A stretch of DNA of 64,000 bases, from assembly GCA_965223985.1 (NCBI GenBank), contig OZ245030.1, positions 3,038,001 through 3,102,000 of the forward strand, read 5' to 3'. Each line of letters starts with the position of its first letter. The stretch's first letter is position 1. Made by a program: the position numbers and the translations under genes. This DNA comes from JAPPKS01 sp963667895. Lineage in GTDB: Bacteria > Poribacteria > WGA-4E > PCPOR2b. The notes below the pieces were generated by a model. The model ran no database searches. It saw nothing but the letters and a program-made list of their open reading frames with translations, and was not told the origin of the DNA. Positions 17,923 through 26,613 of this stretch are shown in pieces.

Positions 17923-18960
17923 GTGGCATTTGGTGAGGGAGCTGTGAGTCTACAAGCTGTTTTGGATCGACTGGAAGGAAAACATATCGTTATCATAGGT
18001 GATGTCATTTTAGACGAGTACATCTGGGGCGATGTCAAGCGAATCTCTCCGGAAGCTCCTGTTCCAGTGTTGGAAGTGACATCTGAAACAGTCCGATTCG
18101 GCGGCGCTGCAAACGTTGCACATAACGTTGCGAGTTTGGGTGGGCACGTGGAACTCATCGGGGTAATTGGCGATGATAGTAATGGTGCGACACTGGTTGG
18201 GATACTTCAAGAAGCAGGGGTTAATACGGACGGCATCCGCACCGATTCGAGTCGTCCAACAAGCACCAAAACCCGTGTGATAGCGCGAGCGTCGTCTACC
18301 AGCGTGTCAAATCATCAACAGCTCGTACGAATTGACCGAGAATCGAAGTTGCCTGTTGATGCGTCCCTACAGGATGAGTTGCTGAAGATTGTTGTCAATC
18401 GGATTCCACAGGCAGACGCTGTCCTTATTGAAGACTACGAAAAGGGGTTGATGAGCGTTGAGCTCATTGAGAATATTCTCGCTGAAGCACGTCAATACAA
18501 CAAACCGATTGTCGTGGATCCGAAAGTCGAGAATTTTTGGAACTACAAAGGGGTAACATCAATCACGCCGAACCACAAGGAAGCCGGTGCAGCTTTGAAC
18601 CGAGAAATCACCGATGAACACACCTTAATTGAGGTCGGCGAAGAGATTTTGGACCGCTTGAATCTTGAAGGTTTATTAATCACCCGTGGCGAACAAGGTA
18701 TGTCTTTATTTCGCAGGTCTGAGGACAACGGGCGAACGCAGGTTGAGCACATTTGTCCTGCACATCCCCGCGATGTGTTTGACGACACGGGCGCTGGCGA
18801 TACCGTTGTAGCTGTGTTCACGCTTGCCCTAGCGGCACATGCTAACATGTTCGATGCCGCCCAGCTTTCTAATTTAGCTGGAGGAATCGTCGTTGGCGAG
18901 GTCGGCTGTGCTGCTGCTACACGTGAGAGCCTTTCTCAGGCGATTCGTTTGGAGATGTAG
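17923..18960 (+). CDS. rfaE1: D-glycero-beta-D-manno-heptose 7-phosphate kinase
   Basis: 345-residue PfkB/ribokinase-fold kinase that phosphorylates heptose 7-phosphate at position 1. Seen: the N-terminal GDVILDEYIWGDVKRISPEAPVP region with the substrate-binding GGAANVAHN, EDYEKG in the centre, and the C-terminal PfkB signature DDTGAGDTVVA with the catalytic aspartate. These are specific enough to separate it from ribokinases. The start is GTG at 17923; a GTG at 17944 is an alternative, but its GAGGGA lies too close. The stop is followed one base later by the gmhB start, so the two are translationally linked. The adenylyltransferase partner is at 6439. Confidence 0.9.
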   Translation: MAFGEGAVSLQAVLDRLEGKHIVIIGDVILDEYIWGDVKRISPEAPVPVLEVTSETVRFGGAANVAHNVASLGGHVELIGVIGDDSNGATLVGILQEAGVNTDGIRTDSSRPTSTKTRVIARASSTSVSNHQQLVRIDRESKLPVDASLQDELLKIVVNRIPQADAVLIEDYEKGLMSVELIENILAEARQYNKPIVVDPKVENFWNYKGVTSITPNHKEAGAALNREITDEHTLIEVGEEILDRLNLEGLLITRGEQGMSLFRRSEDNGRTQVEHICPAHPRDVFDDTGAGDTVVAVFTLALAAHANMFDAAQLSNLAGGIVVGEVGCAAATRESLSQAIRLEM

Positions 18961-18961
18961 C

Positions 18962-19528
18962 GTGAAGACCGTCTTTCTTGATCGGGATGGGGTGATTAAT
19001 CGCAACCTTGAAAATGACTATGTCAAAAGTTGGGATGAATTTGAATTTCTCCCGAATACTCTGAGAGCGATTCAACATCTCACTGATGCCGGACATCGAC
19101 TGATTGTCGTTACAAATCAATCCTGCATCAACAACGGCATCGTCGCTTCACTGACACTTGATGAGATTCATCAACGGATGGTGTTGGAAATTGAGCGAGC
19201 TGGCGGTCGTATTCACGCGGTTTACTACTGTCCCCATCGGGAGGACGAAGGGTGCAGTTGCCGCAAGCCCAAGCCGGGGCTTCTAATCCAAGCAGCACAT
19301 GAGCACACAATCGACTTGTCACGGTCTTACCTCGTTGGGGATTCGATGAGGGACATCACGGCAGGTCAAGAAGTTGGGTGCCGGACTTTTCTCGTGTTGA
19401 CAGGAAATTACTCCCAAGTGCATGAGAAAGAGACTCAAAATGCCAAATCTGGTGAGAATCTCGAACCAGAAAAGATTTTCGCCGACCTATATTCAGCAGC
19501 ATTATGGATACTAGAGGAGTCAGACTGA
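18962..19528 (+). CDS. gmhB: D-glycero-beta-D-manno-heptose 1,7-bisphosphate phosphatase
   Basis: 188-residue HAD phosphatase that removes the 7-phosphate from heptose bisphosphate. Motif I is DRDGVIN, motif II VVTNQS, and motif IV GDSMRDI. The zinc-binding insert typical of GmhB is present as C-P-H followed by C-S-C-R-K-P-K-P. The start is GTG at 18962, one base after the rfaE1 stop; the longer frame overlapping rfaE1 is discarded. With rfaE1 and rfaE2 this gives three of the steps to ADP-heptose. The isomerase GmhA and epimerase are not in the window. Confidence 0.92.
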   Translation: MKTVFLDRDGVINRNLENDYVKSWDEFEFLPNTLRAIQHLTDAGHRLIVVTNQSCINNGIVASLTLDEIHQRMVLEIERAGGRIHAVYYCPHREDEGCSCRKPKPGLLIQAAHEHTIDLSRSYLVGDSMRDITAGQEVGCRTFLVLTGNYSQVHEKETQNAKSGENLEPEKIFADLYSAALWILEESD

Positions 19529-19653
19529 ACGATCACGTCCAATTGTGAACTGCTTTTCTATGCACTGATTTGTATCGCCGGAGAAAGCTCGCTTGGCGAC
19601 TCGACCCCCACCAAGTTAGCACTTTAGTCTTAACACAAGATATTCTAATACTA

Positions 19654-20970
19654 ATGATTCGTCAAAAGATTGAAGCTCGAACAATTCGCGCAGGTGTTAT
19701 CGGACTTGGCTATGTAGGTCTACCACTCATGGTCGCGATCGCGAAAGCGGGCTTTTCTGTGATGGGGATCGATTCCTCCAGCAGCAAAGTCAAGCGCATT
19801 CAGCAGGGGATTTCCTACGTTCCGGATGTTCCCTCGGAGAATGTTGCGCCTTTTGTCGAACGCGGCAAGATTCAAGTCACAACAGATTACCAGGCGCTCG
19901 AAGATTTGGATACGGTTAATATTTGCGTGCCGACGCCGTTGCGCAAGAGCAAAGATCCAGATATGAGCTTTATCGTATCTGCGGTAGAGAGAGCGGCGCA
20001 ATATTTACACAAAAATCAGTTAATCGTACTAGAAAGCACGACCTATCCCGGTACAACCGAGGAGCTCGTCCTGCCAATGCTTGAGGCAACTGGTCTAAAG
20101 GTTGGTCGCGATTTCTTCCTCGCCTTTTCCCCAGAGCGGACCGATCCGGGCAATCGAATCTATACTACGGTGAACACACCAAAGATTGTCGGAGGGATAA
20201 CTCCCGCTTGCACGCAGATTGCTCAACGTTTTTATGAAGAGTTTATTAACGAGGTTCATCCGGTTTCCTCTACGAGGACAGCGGAAATGGTCAAACTGTT
20301 AGAAAATACGTTTCGGAGTGTCAATATTGGTCTAGTGAACGAAATGGCGCTGATGTGCGATCGCATGAATCTGGATGTCTGGGAAATTATTGATGCTGCA
20401 GCGACAAAACCGTTTGGATTTATGCCATTTTACCCCGGTCCAGGGTTGGGAGGGCACTGCCTTCCCGTCGATCCATGGCATCTATCATGGAAGGCAAAGA
20501 CATATGAGTTCTACGCTCGATTTATTGAGCTTGCCAGTGAAATCAACAGTTCAATGCCAGACTACGTACTGGATAAGATTGTGAATGCGCTCAATCGTCA
20601 ATGTAAGGCGGTTAACGGATCAAAAGTTCTGATTATCGGAGTCGCCTACAAAAAGGATGTGGGAGATATTCGAGAATCGCCAGCGATCGATCTCGTCCGC
20701 CTGCTTGCCGACCGCGGCGGTGAAATTCTCTATCATGATCCGTACGTTCCAGAATTTCACGGGGGAAGTACAGCGGATTGTCTCCCAAATCACTATGTCT
20801 CTCAAGAGCTTACCGTCGATCTCGTTAGAAATGCTGATTGCGTTGCGATTCTGACAAATCACTCAAACATTGATTACAGTTGGCTTGTCAAATATGCTAA
20901 TGTGGTTGTAGATACACGAAATGCAACAAAATTAATCAATAATCATCGAGATAAGATTATCAGAATTTAA
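19654..20970 (+). CDS. UDP-glucose/GDP-mannose dehydrogenase-family nucleotide-sugar dehydrogenase
   Basis: 438 residues from the ATG at 19654. The NAD-binding motif GVIGLGYVGLPL starts near residue 12. The substrate loop has ESTTYPGTTEE, the central domain FSPERTDPGN and VKLLENTFRSVNI, and the catalytic cysteine lies in GPGLGGHCLPVDPWHL. The C-terminal UDP-binding domain (VLIIGVAYKKDVGDIRESPA) is complete. The pattern fits the WbpA/UDP-N-acetylglucosamine 6-dehydrogenase branch better than UDP-glucose dehydrogenase, but the substrate is not proven. It oxidises a nucleotide sugar to a uronic acid for surface polysaccharide. Its place 125 bp after gmhB supports a shared role in envelope glycans. 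Confidence 0.88.
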   Translation: MIRQKIEARTIRAGVIGLGYVGLPLMVAIAKAGFSVMGIDSSSSKVKRIQQGISYVPDVPSENVAPFVERGKIQVTTDYQALEDLDTVNICVPTPLRKSKDPDMSFIVSAVERAAQYLHKNQLIVLESTTYPGTTEELVLPMLEATGLKVGRDFFLAFSPERTDPGNRIYTTVNTPKIVGGITPACTQIAQRFYEEFINEVHPVSSTRTAEMVKLLENTFRSVNIGLVNEMALMCDRMNLDVWEIIDAAATKPFGFMPFYPGPGLGGHCLPVDPWHLSWKAKTYEFYARFIELASEINSSMPDYVLDKIVNALNRQCKAVNGSKVLIIGVAYKKDVGDIRESPAIDLVRLLADRGGEILYHDPYVPEFHGGSTADCLPNHYVSQELTVDLVRNADCVAILTNHSNIDYSWLVKYANVVVDTRNATKLINNHRDKIIRI

Positions 20971-21042
20971 TGTTCTCCGATTCCTTTTGTTTTCTTAAGG
21001 ACTACATATTACGACTGACCTCTCACATTTTGGAGATTAACC

Positions 21043-22602
21043 ATGGTTCAGGATTGTCCAAAAGTGAATGTACATATTCCCACACATCAACTAGCTTGGA
21101 TTCTTGATGACTGCTTCAGCGGGCAAGAGATTATCACGCTAGCAGATCAATGTGGTATCCAGTGTGAATCGGAGCTATCGCGTTCCCTGCCGAAAAAATT
21201 AGCGAATGATTTCTTTGATAAAGCCATTATTGAAAAGATGGTAAGCTGGTATCTCCTGCAAAAGGCACAACATGCTGCGCGTCGGGTAGAATACATGAAT
21301 GTCGAAGAAATCCGATTCTTCTTGCGGGACACTGCTCAACTTCTAGAGGATGGGGAATTTGGCGAGATAATCTGGGCGCTCTTGATTAATCCGCGTGACG
21401 CTGTGCAGCAGCACGGCTTGAATCTGCTTGCGCAGCACGATCAACTCCTTCAGTCCCAAGCGGCTTCTAGCAAAGTTACCGAAGACACCGACTCTCGTGA
21501 CTTCCCCGTAGAATCCGATGGCGATGTGTCGGATGTGGGTGTCGAGAGTGCCCCTCCAGTTCACGATGTAGGTGATGAAGCCGTCATCGCCCCTCTGTTA
21601 GTTCATCCGAATCCAAAGCCTGACTTAGACCCAATCACAGAGCAAAACGAAAAGATGGATCGACTCCACCAGACAATTCATGAACTTCGGCATGAACAGA
21701 CGACGGTACAACACGAAAATAGTGAACTCAAACAACAGCTTCAGGAGTTAGCCGGAGAAATCCGACGTTTAAAGGATCACGATCGGCGTCAATACGAGGA
21801 AGTTGAATCCCGTTGCCAGCGACTGGAGCATGATAATAAAACGCTTCGAGAAGATGTAGAGAACCTTTCTAATCAACTTAGCGAACTCCATCAACTAAAA
21901 GCAGAAAGAACACAGCTCGCACTGGAATTAAAATCTGTTGAAAAATCAGCCTACCGGAGCTTGGAAATCATCGAACGGAGTCAATCGGATTTTCGAACCC
22001 AATCTGCTAATTTTCCGGAGAGCCACAAAGCTTCGAGAGTCGTGACGACACGTGCGGAGGAAAGAGTTTCAACAAAAATCATCGATAGGCAAGTTAGTAG
22101 CGGAGGAAACCGGAATCGTATAATGGCAAGCCAGCCTGCCGTAGGAGTCTTCGTTGATGTCCAGAACATGTTCTATGCAGCGAAAGATCGTTACGCCGGA
22201 CGTGTAGATTACATTAAACTGCTGGATCTCATCGTAGGTCCCCGCCAACTGGTTCTGGCGTATGCGTATGTCGTTCAAATTCCTGAAATTAACCAAGCGG
22301 GTTTCTTGTCACTTCTGGAACACAACGGCTATACCATAAAAAGTAAAGATTTACGGCTGCGCGGCGATGGATCTGCAAAAGGGGATTGGGATGTTGGAAT
22401 TACGATAGACGTTGTTTCAAGGCTAGACGCCTTGGATGTCGTCATTCTGGCGAGTGGCGATGGGGATTTCTGCGCCCTTGCTGAAACGATAAAGCAACAG
22501 CAGAAACGTATTGAGGTAGTAGCTTTTGAACATAATACGTCAATGGATCTGCTGCGCGCCGCCGATCAGTTTTTCCCAATTGGCGACGATTTACTGATTT
22601 AA
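21043..22602 (+). CDS. NYN-domain (PIN-like) nuclease-like protein with coiled coil
   Basis: 519 residues. An unassigned helical N-terminal domain (about 1-145) is followed by an acidic, disordered linker and a long coiled coil (about 200-295, rich in LKQQLQELAGEIRRLK-type heptads). A basic/serine linker leads to a C-terminal NYN/LabA-type domain (about 365-519). Catalytic-type acidic residues are present: D372 and N375 in VDVQNMF, KGDWDVGITIDV, and ASGDGDF. NYN domains are metal-dependent RNases of the PIN superfamily. A GGAG site precedes the ATG. The domain arrangement suggests a self-associating RNase that may bind a partner through its N-terminus; the target is unknown. Confidence 0.82.
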   Translation: MVQDCPKVNVHIPTHQLAWILDDCFSGQEIITLADQCGIQCESELSRSLPKKLANDFFDKAIIEKMVSWYLLQKAQHAARRVEYMNVEEIRFFLRDTAQLLEDGEFGEIIWALLINPRDAVQQHGLNLLAQHDQLLQSQAASSKVTEDTDSRDFPVESDGDVSDVGVESAPPVHDVGDEAVIAPLLVHPNPKPDLDPITEQNEKMDRLHQTIHELRHEQTTVQHENSELKQQLQELAGEIRRLKDHDRRQYEEVESRCQRLEHDNKTLREDVENLSNQLSELHQLKAERTQLALELKSVEKSAYRSLEIIERSQSDFRTQSANFPESHKASRVVTTRAEERVSTKIIDRQVSSGGNRNRIMASQPAVGVFVDVQNMFYAAKDRYAGRVDYIKLLDLIVGPRQLVLAYAYVVQIPEINQAGFLSLLEHNGYTIKSKDLRLRGDGSAKGDWDVGITIDVVSRLDALDVVILASGDGDFCALAETIKQQQKRIEVVAFEHNTSMDLLRAADQFFPIGDDLLI

Positions 22603-22800
22603 TAAGTATCCGCGATGTGGTTACATCTTTGGTGTGCTTTATCGTTGCCAACATATGTCTATAGCACTCAACAAAACCACAACATTCACCGGAACTTCCC
22701 GGGAAGGTGGCAGCGCGACATAGTAAATCAGTCCCCGATAAATCTTCTAATCGCGGGCAAATCAAGCTCTGTAGGAATTAAATATACCTTCGGCTGTTTT

Positions 22801-23706
22801 TCAACGGCAGGAGTCCAATAGATACTTCGCTGGTCCTCGAAAGACCTCTCTGATATGCCACTGTATGAATCCGTCTTCAGGATAATACGATGGGTGTTGA
22901 GGTGAAGAGATCTTTTTTCCGTGGAAAGCCATAAGCCACTCTTTGAAGCCTCTTGTGCCATGTACACGTTCGGAAACATGGACACACATTGAGTTTGTCA
23001 AGGTAAATGCTCCCCGGTCAAACAGTCTATGATGAAGAGAACAGAGGGCAACACCATTCCCCACTATATCTGGACCACCAGCCCGGTGCCACTTGATGTG
23101 GGCAGCTTCAAGGGCAATTAGGGAATCTTCTAGGCGAACGTCGAAGCCGCATATAGCACAGCAATATTCATAGGCTCTCAATACTTCGTCACGGAACAGA
23201 GGATCTCGCCTGGGGCGGCGAAATCGCTCTGTTTCCGGATCAATTCCAACAGCCTGTAGGATGTCTTCATGGATAGACGTGGGGAAATGAGAATCCAACA
23301 ATTCATTTGCGACTTCAATTAACAGATGCGGAGCATCTGAAAGTTGGTTATAGATTTGTTCAGGAAAACCGCCACGTACATTATGCTTTAACAGTTCACC
23401 TCTGCTAGCATCTTCACGCCCTTTCTGGAACTGTACCTGCTTAGCACCTTCTATTACCCAGAGTGCGTCATTCTGTAGATGCCAAAATGGTAATTCTGGA
23501 TGGTACGTGCGCCGGAAAGGGCCAAAGGCCACTAACAATCTATGTAACGTAGGATCGACCTCTGAATAAGTAACCATCCTACTCTCAGTCCGGTAGCATC
23601 TCCCCAAAGCGTATAATATTAGCAGTGGTTTATGCGGAGCTCGTTCGCCTTTGCGTTTCCACACAGTGAGTTTCTGGAAAAGGGTCTTTAGCTCTTGCTT
23701 ATCCAT
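22801..23706 (-). CDS. HNH endonuclease, phosphorothioate-DNA-dependent type IV restriction-like
   Basis: 301 residues. The N-terminal part (about 1-150) has the hallmark LTVWKRKGERAPHKPLLILYAL and the F-x-P-F-R-R-T-Y-H-P-E segment with PFWHLQND of the sulfur-binding domain found in McrA-type enzymes that recognise phosphorothioated DNA. The C-terminal HNH domain (about 175-240) has CAIC, the EAAHI histidine and the NGVALCSLHH core with RLFDRGAFTL. Such enzymes cut DNA carrying sulfur modifications made by Dnd systems. No dnd genes occur in the window, as expected of a lone restriction gene excluding modified DNA. Assignment rests on motif memory, not a search. Confidence 0.75.
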   Translation of the reverse strand: MDKQELKTLFQKLTVWKRKGERAPHKPLLILYALGRCYRTESRMVTYSEVDPTLHRLLVAFGPFRRTYHPELPFWHLQNDALWVIEGAKQVQFQKGREDASRGELLKHNVRGGFPEQIYNQLSDAPHLLIEVANELLDSHFPTSIHEDILQAVGIDPETERFRRPRRDPLFRDEVLRAYEYCCAICGFDVRLEDSLIALEAAHIKWHRAGGPDIVGNGVALCSLHHRLFDRGAFTLTNSMCVHVSERVHGTRGFKEWLMAFHGKKISSPQHPSYYPEDGFIQWHIREVFRGPAKYLLDSCR

Positions 23707-23863
23707 GAGTGATGTTCTTATTCAAACCTTGTTTTTTGACTGCAGATTGCTTCTTGCTACCACATCATACATACTTTAGTAAAGCCTAGTTGCTGCAACG
23801 AATCAATGATAAAAATCCGAAGTAACATCCCAACCGGCGTGTTGAAGAAAACCGAGACTTTTT

Positions 23864-24014
23864 CTGTCGTCAGAGCACGAATGTGCCGTGCCTAAAGTGC
23901 TTGATGAATGTAAATATCTGACTCCTCAGTTCGCCTATCGCTCCAGATAATGAAAGCATCGCCTTGACCGTTGGGGCTGGCTTGTGGGGTGATTTCAGTT
24001 CCATCAGCCGTGCG
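23864..24014 (-). pseudogene. 3'-end remnant of a paralogue of the exported repeat protein
   Basis: These 151 bases align without gaps to 24983-25133, the end of the repeat protein gene at 25011, with about 85% identity by hand count. Read on the minus strand the fragment still encodes a clean C-terminus (TPQASPNGQG, then FIIWSDRR and DIYIHQ) ending in TAG at 23892-23894. Nothing upstream of it continues the gene. It sits directly after the GNAT gene, so it is a truncated second copy. Confidence 0.85.
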
Positions 24015-24053
24015 GCAACGGGTTATACGACGCGATGCCCATCCTTGCAGTTA

Positions 24054-24845
24054 TCATATCACATGATAGTCCACACCATATTGAACCAAGCCCAATTGTC
24101 GTGCTACCCCCTGGGACGCCACATTGTCCCATGAGGTGCTGTAGAGCGGGATGAGATTTAGGGACCGAACAGCAAGCGCCCACGCAGCAACAGCCGACGT
24201 TGCATACCCACGCCAACGATACGTATCTAGCGTATCAACGCCTGCTTCATGTGCTCTTGATGATAAGCGGACGCTTCGGCAAACTGACACGGCTTGTGAA
24301 TCCTCAATGACTGCTAAATAGGGCTTCCCATCATCCAGCTCCGTCACCATATTCGCGAAGTCGCCCTTCAGAAGTCCAGCGTTCTCAGATGATAGCCGAA
24401 CAACATTTGTCGGGGGTGCAATGCGCTTAGGAAAGCGGTAGGCGGGTCCTATCCATATCCGTTCAATCGGCGCATGGCTTTGAAGGATATCCTTGAATTG
24501 GTTGTAGCTACTTGGGCATGTCCGCGAATCTATAAGCATCGGCTCCGCGGCAGCTACCTCCTTTAGCTGCGTAACCACATCTTCCGGGAGGTCAAATCGA
24601 AATCGGCAGATTGAACCTTCGTTGGTGTGTCCAATGAAGAAACGGGGTGCTAGTTCTGCATCACCGCCAGGTTCGTTGATACCTAGCAGGTACCCATTCT
24701 CATCCAGCGTGAATAGCACCTCAACCTGTATTTTCATCAGCTCCCTATCAGATACCATGCGCCCACCGATCTTGCATTCCAAGTATCCCGCTTCGTAATT
24801 CTCGTCAAATTCAGGGTCTCCTGCTCTGCAGTTTTCGACATACAT
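24054..24845 (-). CDS. GNAT-family acetyltransferase-like protein
   Basis: 263 residues from the ATG at 24845; a GTG at 24893 would add 16 polar residues and is the alternative. The C-terminal third carries the GNAT core: a strand ending before the acetyl-CoA loop, R-W-R-G-Y-A-T in place of Q/RxxGxG/A, the helix SAVAAWALAVRSL, then YSTSWDNVASQGVARQLGL, typical of FR47/GCN5-like transferases. The N-terminal half is unassigned and contains no cofactor motif. It is flanked by two copies of a 151-bp direct repeat. Substrate unknown; members of this branch often act on small molecules. Confidence 0.72.
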   Translation of the reverse strand: MYVENCRAGDPEFDENYEAGYLECKIGGRMVSDRELMKIQVEVLFTLDENGYLLGINEPGGDAELAPRFFIGHTNEGSICRFRFDLPEDVVTQLKEVAAAEPMLIDSRTCPSSYNQFKDILQSHAPIERIWIGPAYRFPKRIAPPTNVVRLSSENAGLLKGDFANMVTELDDGKPYLAVIEDSQAVSVCRSVRLSSRAHEAGVDTLDTYRWRGYATSAVAAWALAVRSLNLIPLYSTSWDNVASQGVARQLGLVQYGVDYHVI

Positions 24846-24982
24846 TACGCTCTCTTCGGCGGCGGAGCGCGTAGTTGAGTCGTTGCGTTTCACTGTCTGT
24901 CTCTACAAGACCGGGTGTTGAAAGTGACAACCGACATTGCTCAATAGGGATTCGGTTTTGCTGTTCTACCCAACCTACAATG

Positions 24983-25133
24983 CTGTCGTCAAAAGACGAA
25001 TGCTTCGCGCTTAAGGTACTTGATGAATGTAGATATCTGGGTCCTCAGTTCGCCTGTCGCTCCAGATGATGAAAGCACCGCCTTGACCGTTGGGGCTGGC
25101 TTGCGGGGTGAATTGAGATCCTTCAGCCGTGCA
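24983..25133. repeat. Second copy of the 151-bp direct repeat
   Basis: This copy spans the end of the repeat-protein gene, including its stop at 25011-25013, and about 28 bases beyond. It matches 23864-24014 at a fixed offset of 1119 bases with no gaps. Conservation is highest over the coding part (about 25020-25110) and weaker beyond the stop. The GNAT gene lies between the two copies. Confidence 0.85.
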
Positions 25134-26444
25134 GATAGGAATGCCGTTGAGCGCCCATAGGGATTTACCGTTTGCGTTAATCCGCTGGGCGAAGATTGCA
25201 TCCGCTGTGTCGTTGCCGTAATCCTCACGATAATCTAGCCAGTAGAAAATCGCCCCCTGCGATCCATCAGAAACGCACTCCGGGTTACGTTGTTCGCCTC
25301 CCGCTGCACACACAGGGATACCGTTCACCTCCCACATCATTTCGCCATCTGGACTAACACGCTGTGCATAAATATCAGAAAAGATGTCGCGCTCATCCCA
25401 CCAGACAACAATCAGCCCTCCCGCACCATCGCTTACACCCGTGGGCTGCTGTTGATTTGACGGCTGATTACAAATGCTGATTCCGTCCGTTTCCCAAAGT
25501 ACGTTGCCGTGTGCGTCAATTCGCTGGGCGTAAAGATCTGCACTGGTGGCAAAGAGACTCGGCGCGTTCCGGTAGTCTGACCAAACACAAAAGGCGCCAC
25601 CCGCAGCATCGGGAATAATGAACGGGGCACCCTGATTTCCTGGGGCAACACATAAGGGTAGCCCTTCATCTCCCCAAACGGTATCGCCCTTCGCATTGAG
25701 ACGCTGTGCGAAGACGTTCCAGTCAGGCGCAAGATTCCACCAAGCAAGGATTGCACCCCCGCTACCATCTGTCGCTAAAACGCAATCATATTGATGGCCC
25801 TCGCCCCGATTAACGGGAACGCCGTTCCGCGTCCACACGGATTTTCCATCCTCATCAATACATTGTGCATAAATATCCTGATTTCCATGACGCCAATCCT
25901 CCCATACGACAATTGCACCTCCGTCGCCGTTAGGAATTGCTTCGACATCATCCTGAAACGCGGGTTCTACACAGACCGGAACACCTCCTTTGTCCCAGAG
26001 CAACTGTCCATCTGCATTTATCCGCTGGGCGAAAACATCTTGGTTGCCGCGGCGTGAATCCCTGAAGATAATGATCGCTCCACCGTTTTCGTCGGTAATG
26101 ACAATGGGCCAGCTTTGGTGACTCGGCAGGTCACAAATCGGGATGCCGTTCTCCTTCCAAAGCATTTCACCCTCGGCGCTGACTCGTTGGGCGAACACAT
26201 CTTGATTCTCGTGTCGCGTATCTTGCCAAACGATGATGACACCACCTACGCCATCGGAGGCAAGATTGGGAAAATACTGATCGTTTTTCGCCGTACAGAC
26301 TGGCGTATTTTGATTTAAATCTTTAGTCCACGCCGCTGAGGCAATCTGTCCTGTCAGCCCCGTAATGAAAATTGTACTAACAAGGGAGTGGAAGAAAGTT
26401 CTGAGTGCTAGACGGATGCAGAATTGACTACATCGGTAGTTCAT
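25011..26444 (-). CDS. Exported protein with seven and a half ~50-residue repeats
   Basis: 477 residues with a signal peptide (about 1-37, ending in QIASA). The rest is seven full repeats and a final partial one, each roughly 48-58 residues with a G-G-[AV]-I-I-V-W-x-D-x-R core, then [DN]-[IV]-[FY]-A-Q-R-[IVL] and L-W-x-x-x-G-[IV]-P-[IV]-C. The repeat spacing and the W-x-D-x-R turn suggest a beta-propeller, with every repeat carrying one cysteine near its end. A GGAGGT lies before the ATG. Likely periplasmic or surface located; function unknown. A truncated copy of its 3' end lies at 23864-24014. Confidence 0.82.
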   Translation of the reverse strand: MNYRCSQFCIRLALRTFFHSLVSTIFITGLTGQIASAAWTKDLNQNTPVCTAKNDQYFPNLASDGVGGVIIVWQDTRHENQDVFAQRVSAEGEMLWKENGIPICDLPSHQSWPIVITDENGGAIIIFRDSRRGNQDVFAQRINADGQLLWDKGGVPVCVEPAFQDDVEAIPNGDGGAIVVWEDWRHGNQDIYAQCIDEDGKSVWTRNGVPVNRGEGHQYDCVLATDGSGGAILAWWNLAPDWNVFAQRLNAKGDTVWGDEGLPLCVAPGNQGAPFIIPDAAGGAFCVWSDYRNAPSLFATSADLYAQRIDAHGNVLWETDGISICNQPSNQQQPTGVSDGAGGLIVVWWDERDIFSDIYAQRVSPDGEMMWEVNGIPVCAAGGEQRNPECVSDGSQGAIFYWLDYREDYGNDTADAIFAQRINANGKSLWALNGIPICTAEGSQFTPQASPNGQGGAFIIWSDRRTEDPDIYIHQVP

Positions 26445-26613
26445 GTTTATTACCTCCGATAGTGTGATTCTGATTCAATCGTTTCAGGGAACAAGTACTC
26501 CTAATGAAATCAGGCAATCCTATTTTAAATTTGGGAGGTCGGGTAAATGCTTCGCCCACGCGCGCGCAAGCGGGTAAAGGCAGATGGCAAAGAAAAATGT
26601 AAACAAGCGAATC

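Noticed and set aside
22695..22706. CTTCCCGGGAAG palindrome between the convergent NYN and HNH genes as a terminator
   Set aside because: A palindrome with no loop and no following T-run does not form a good terminator.
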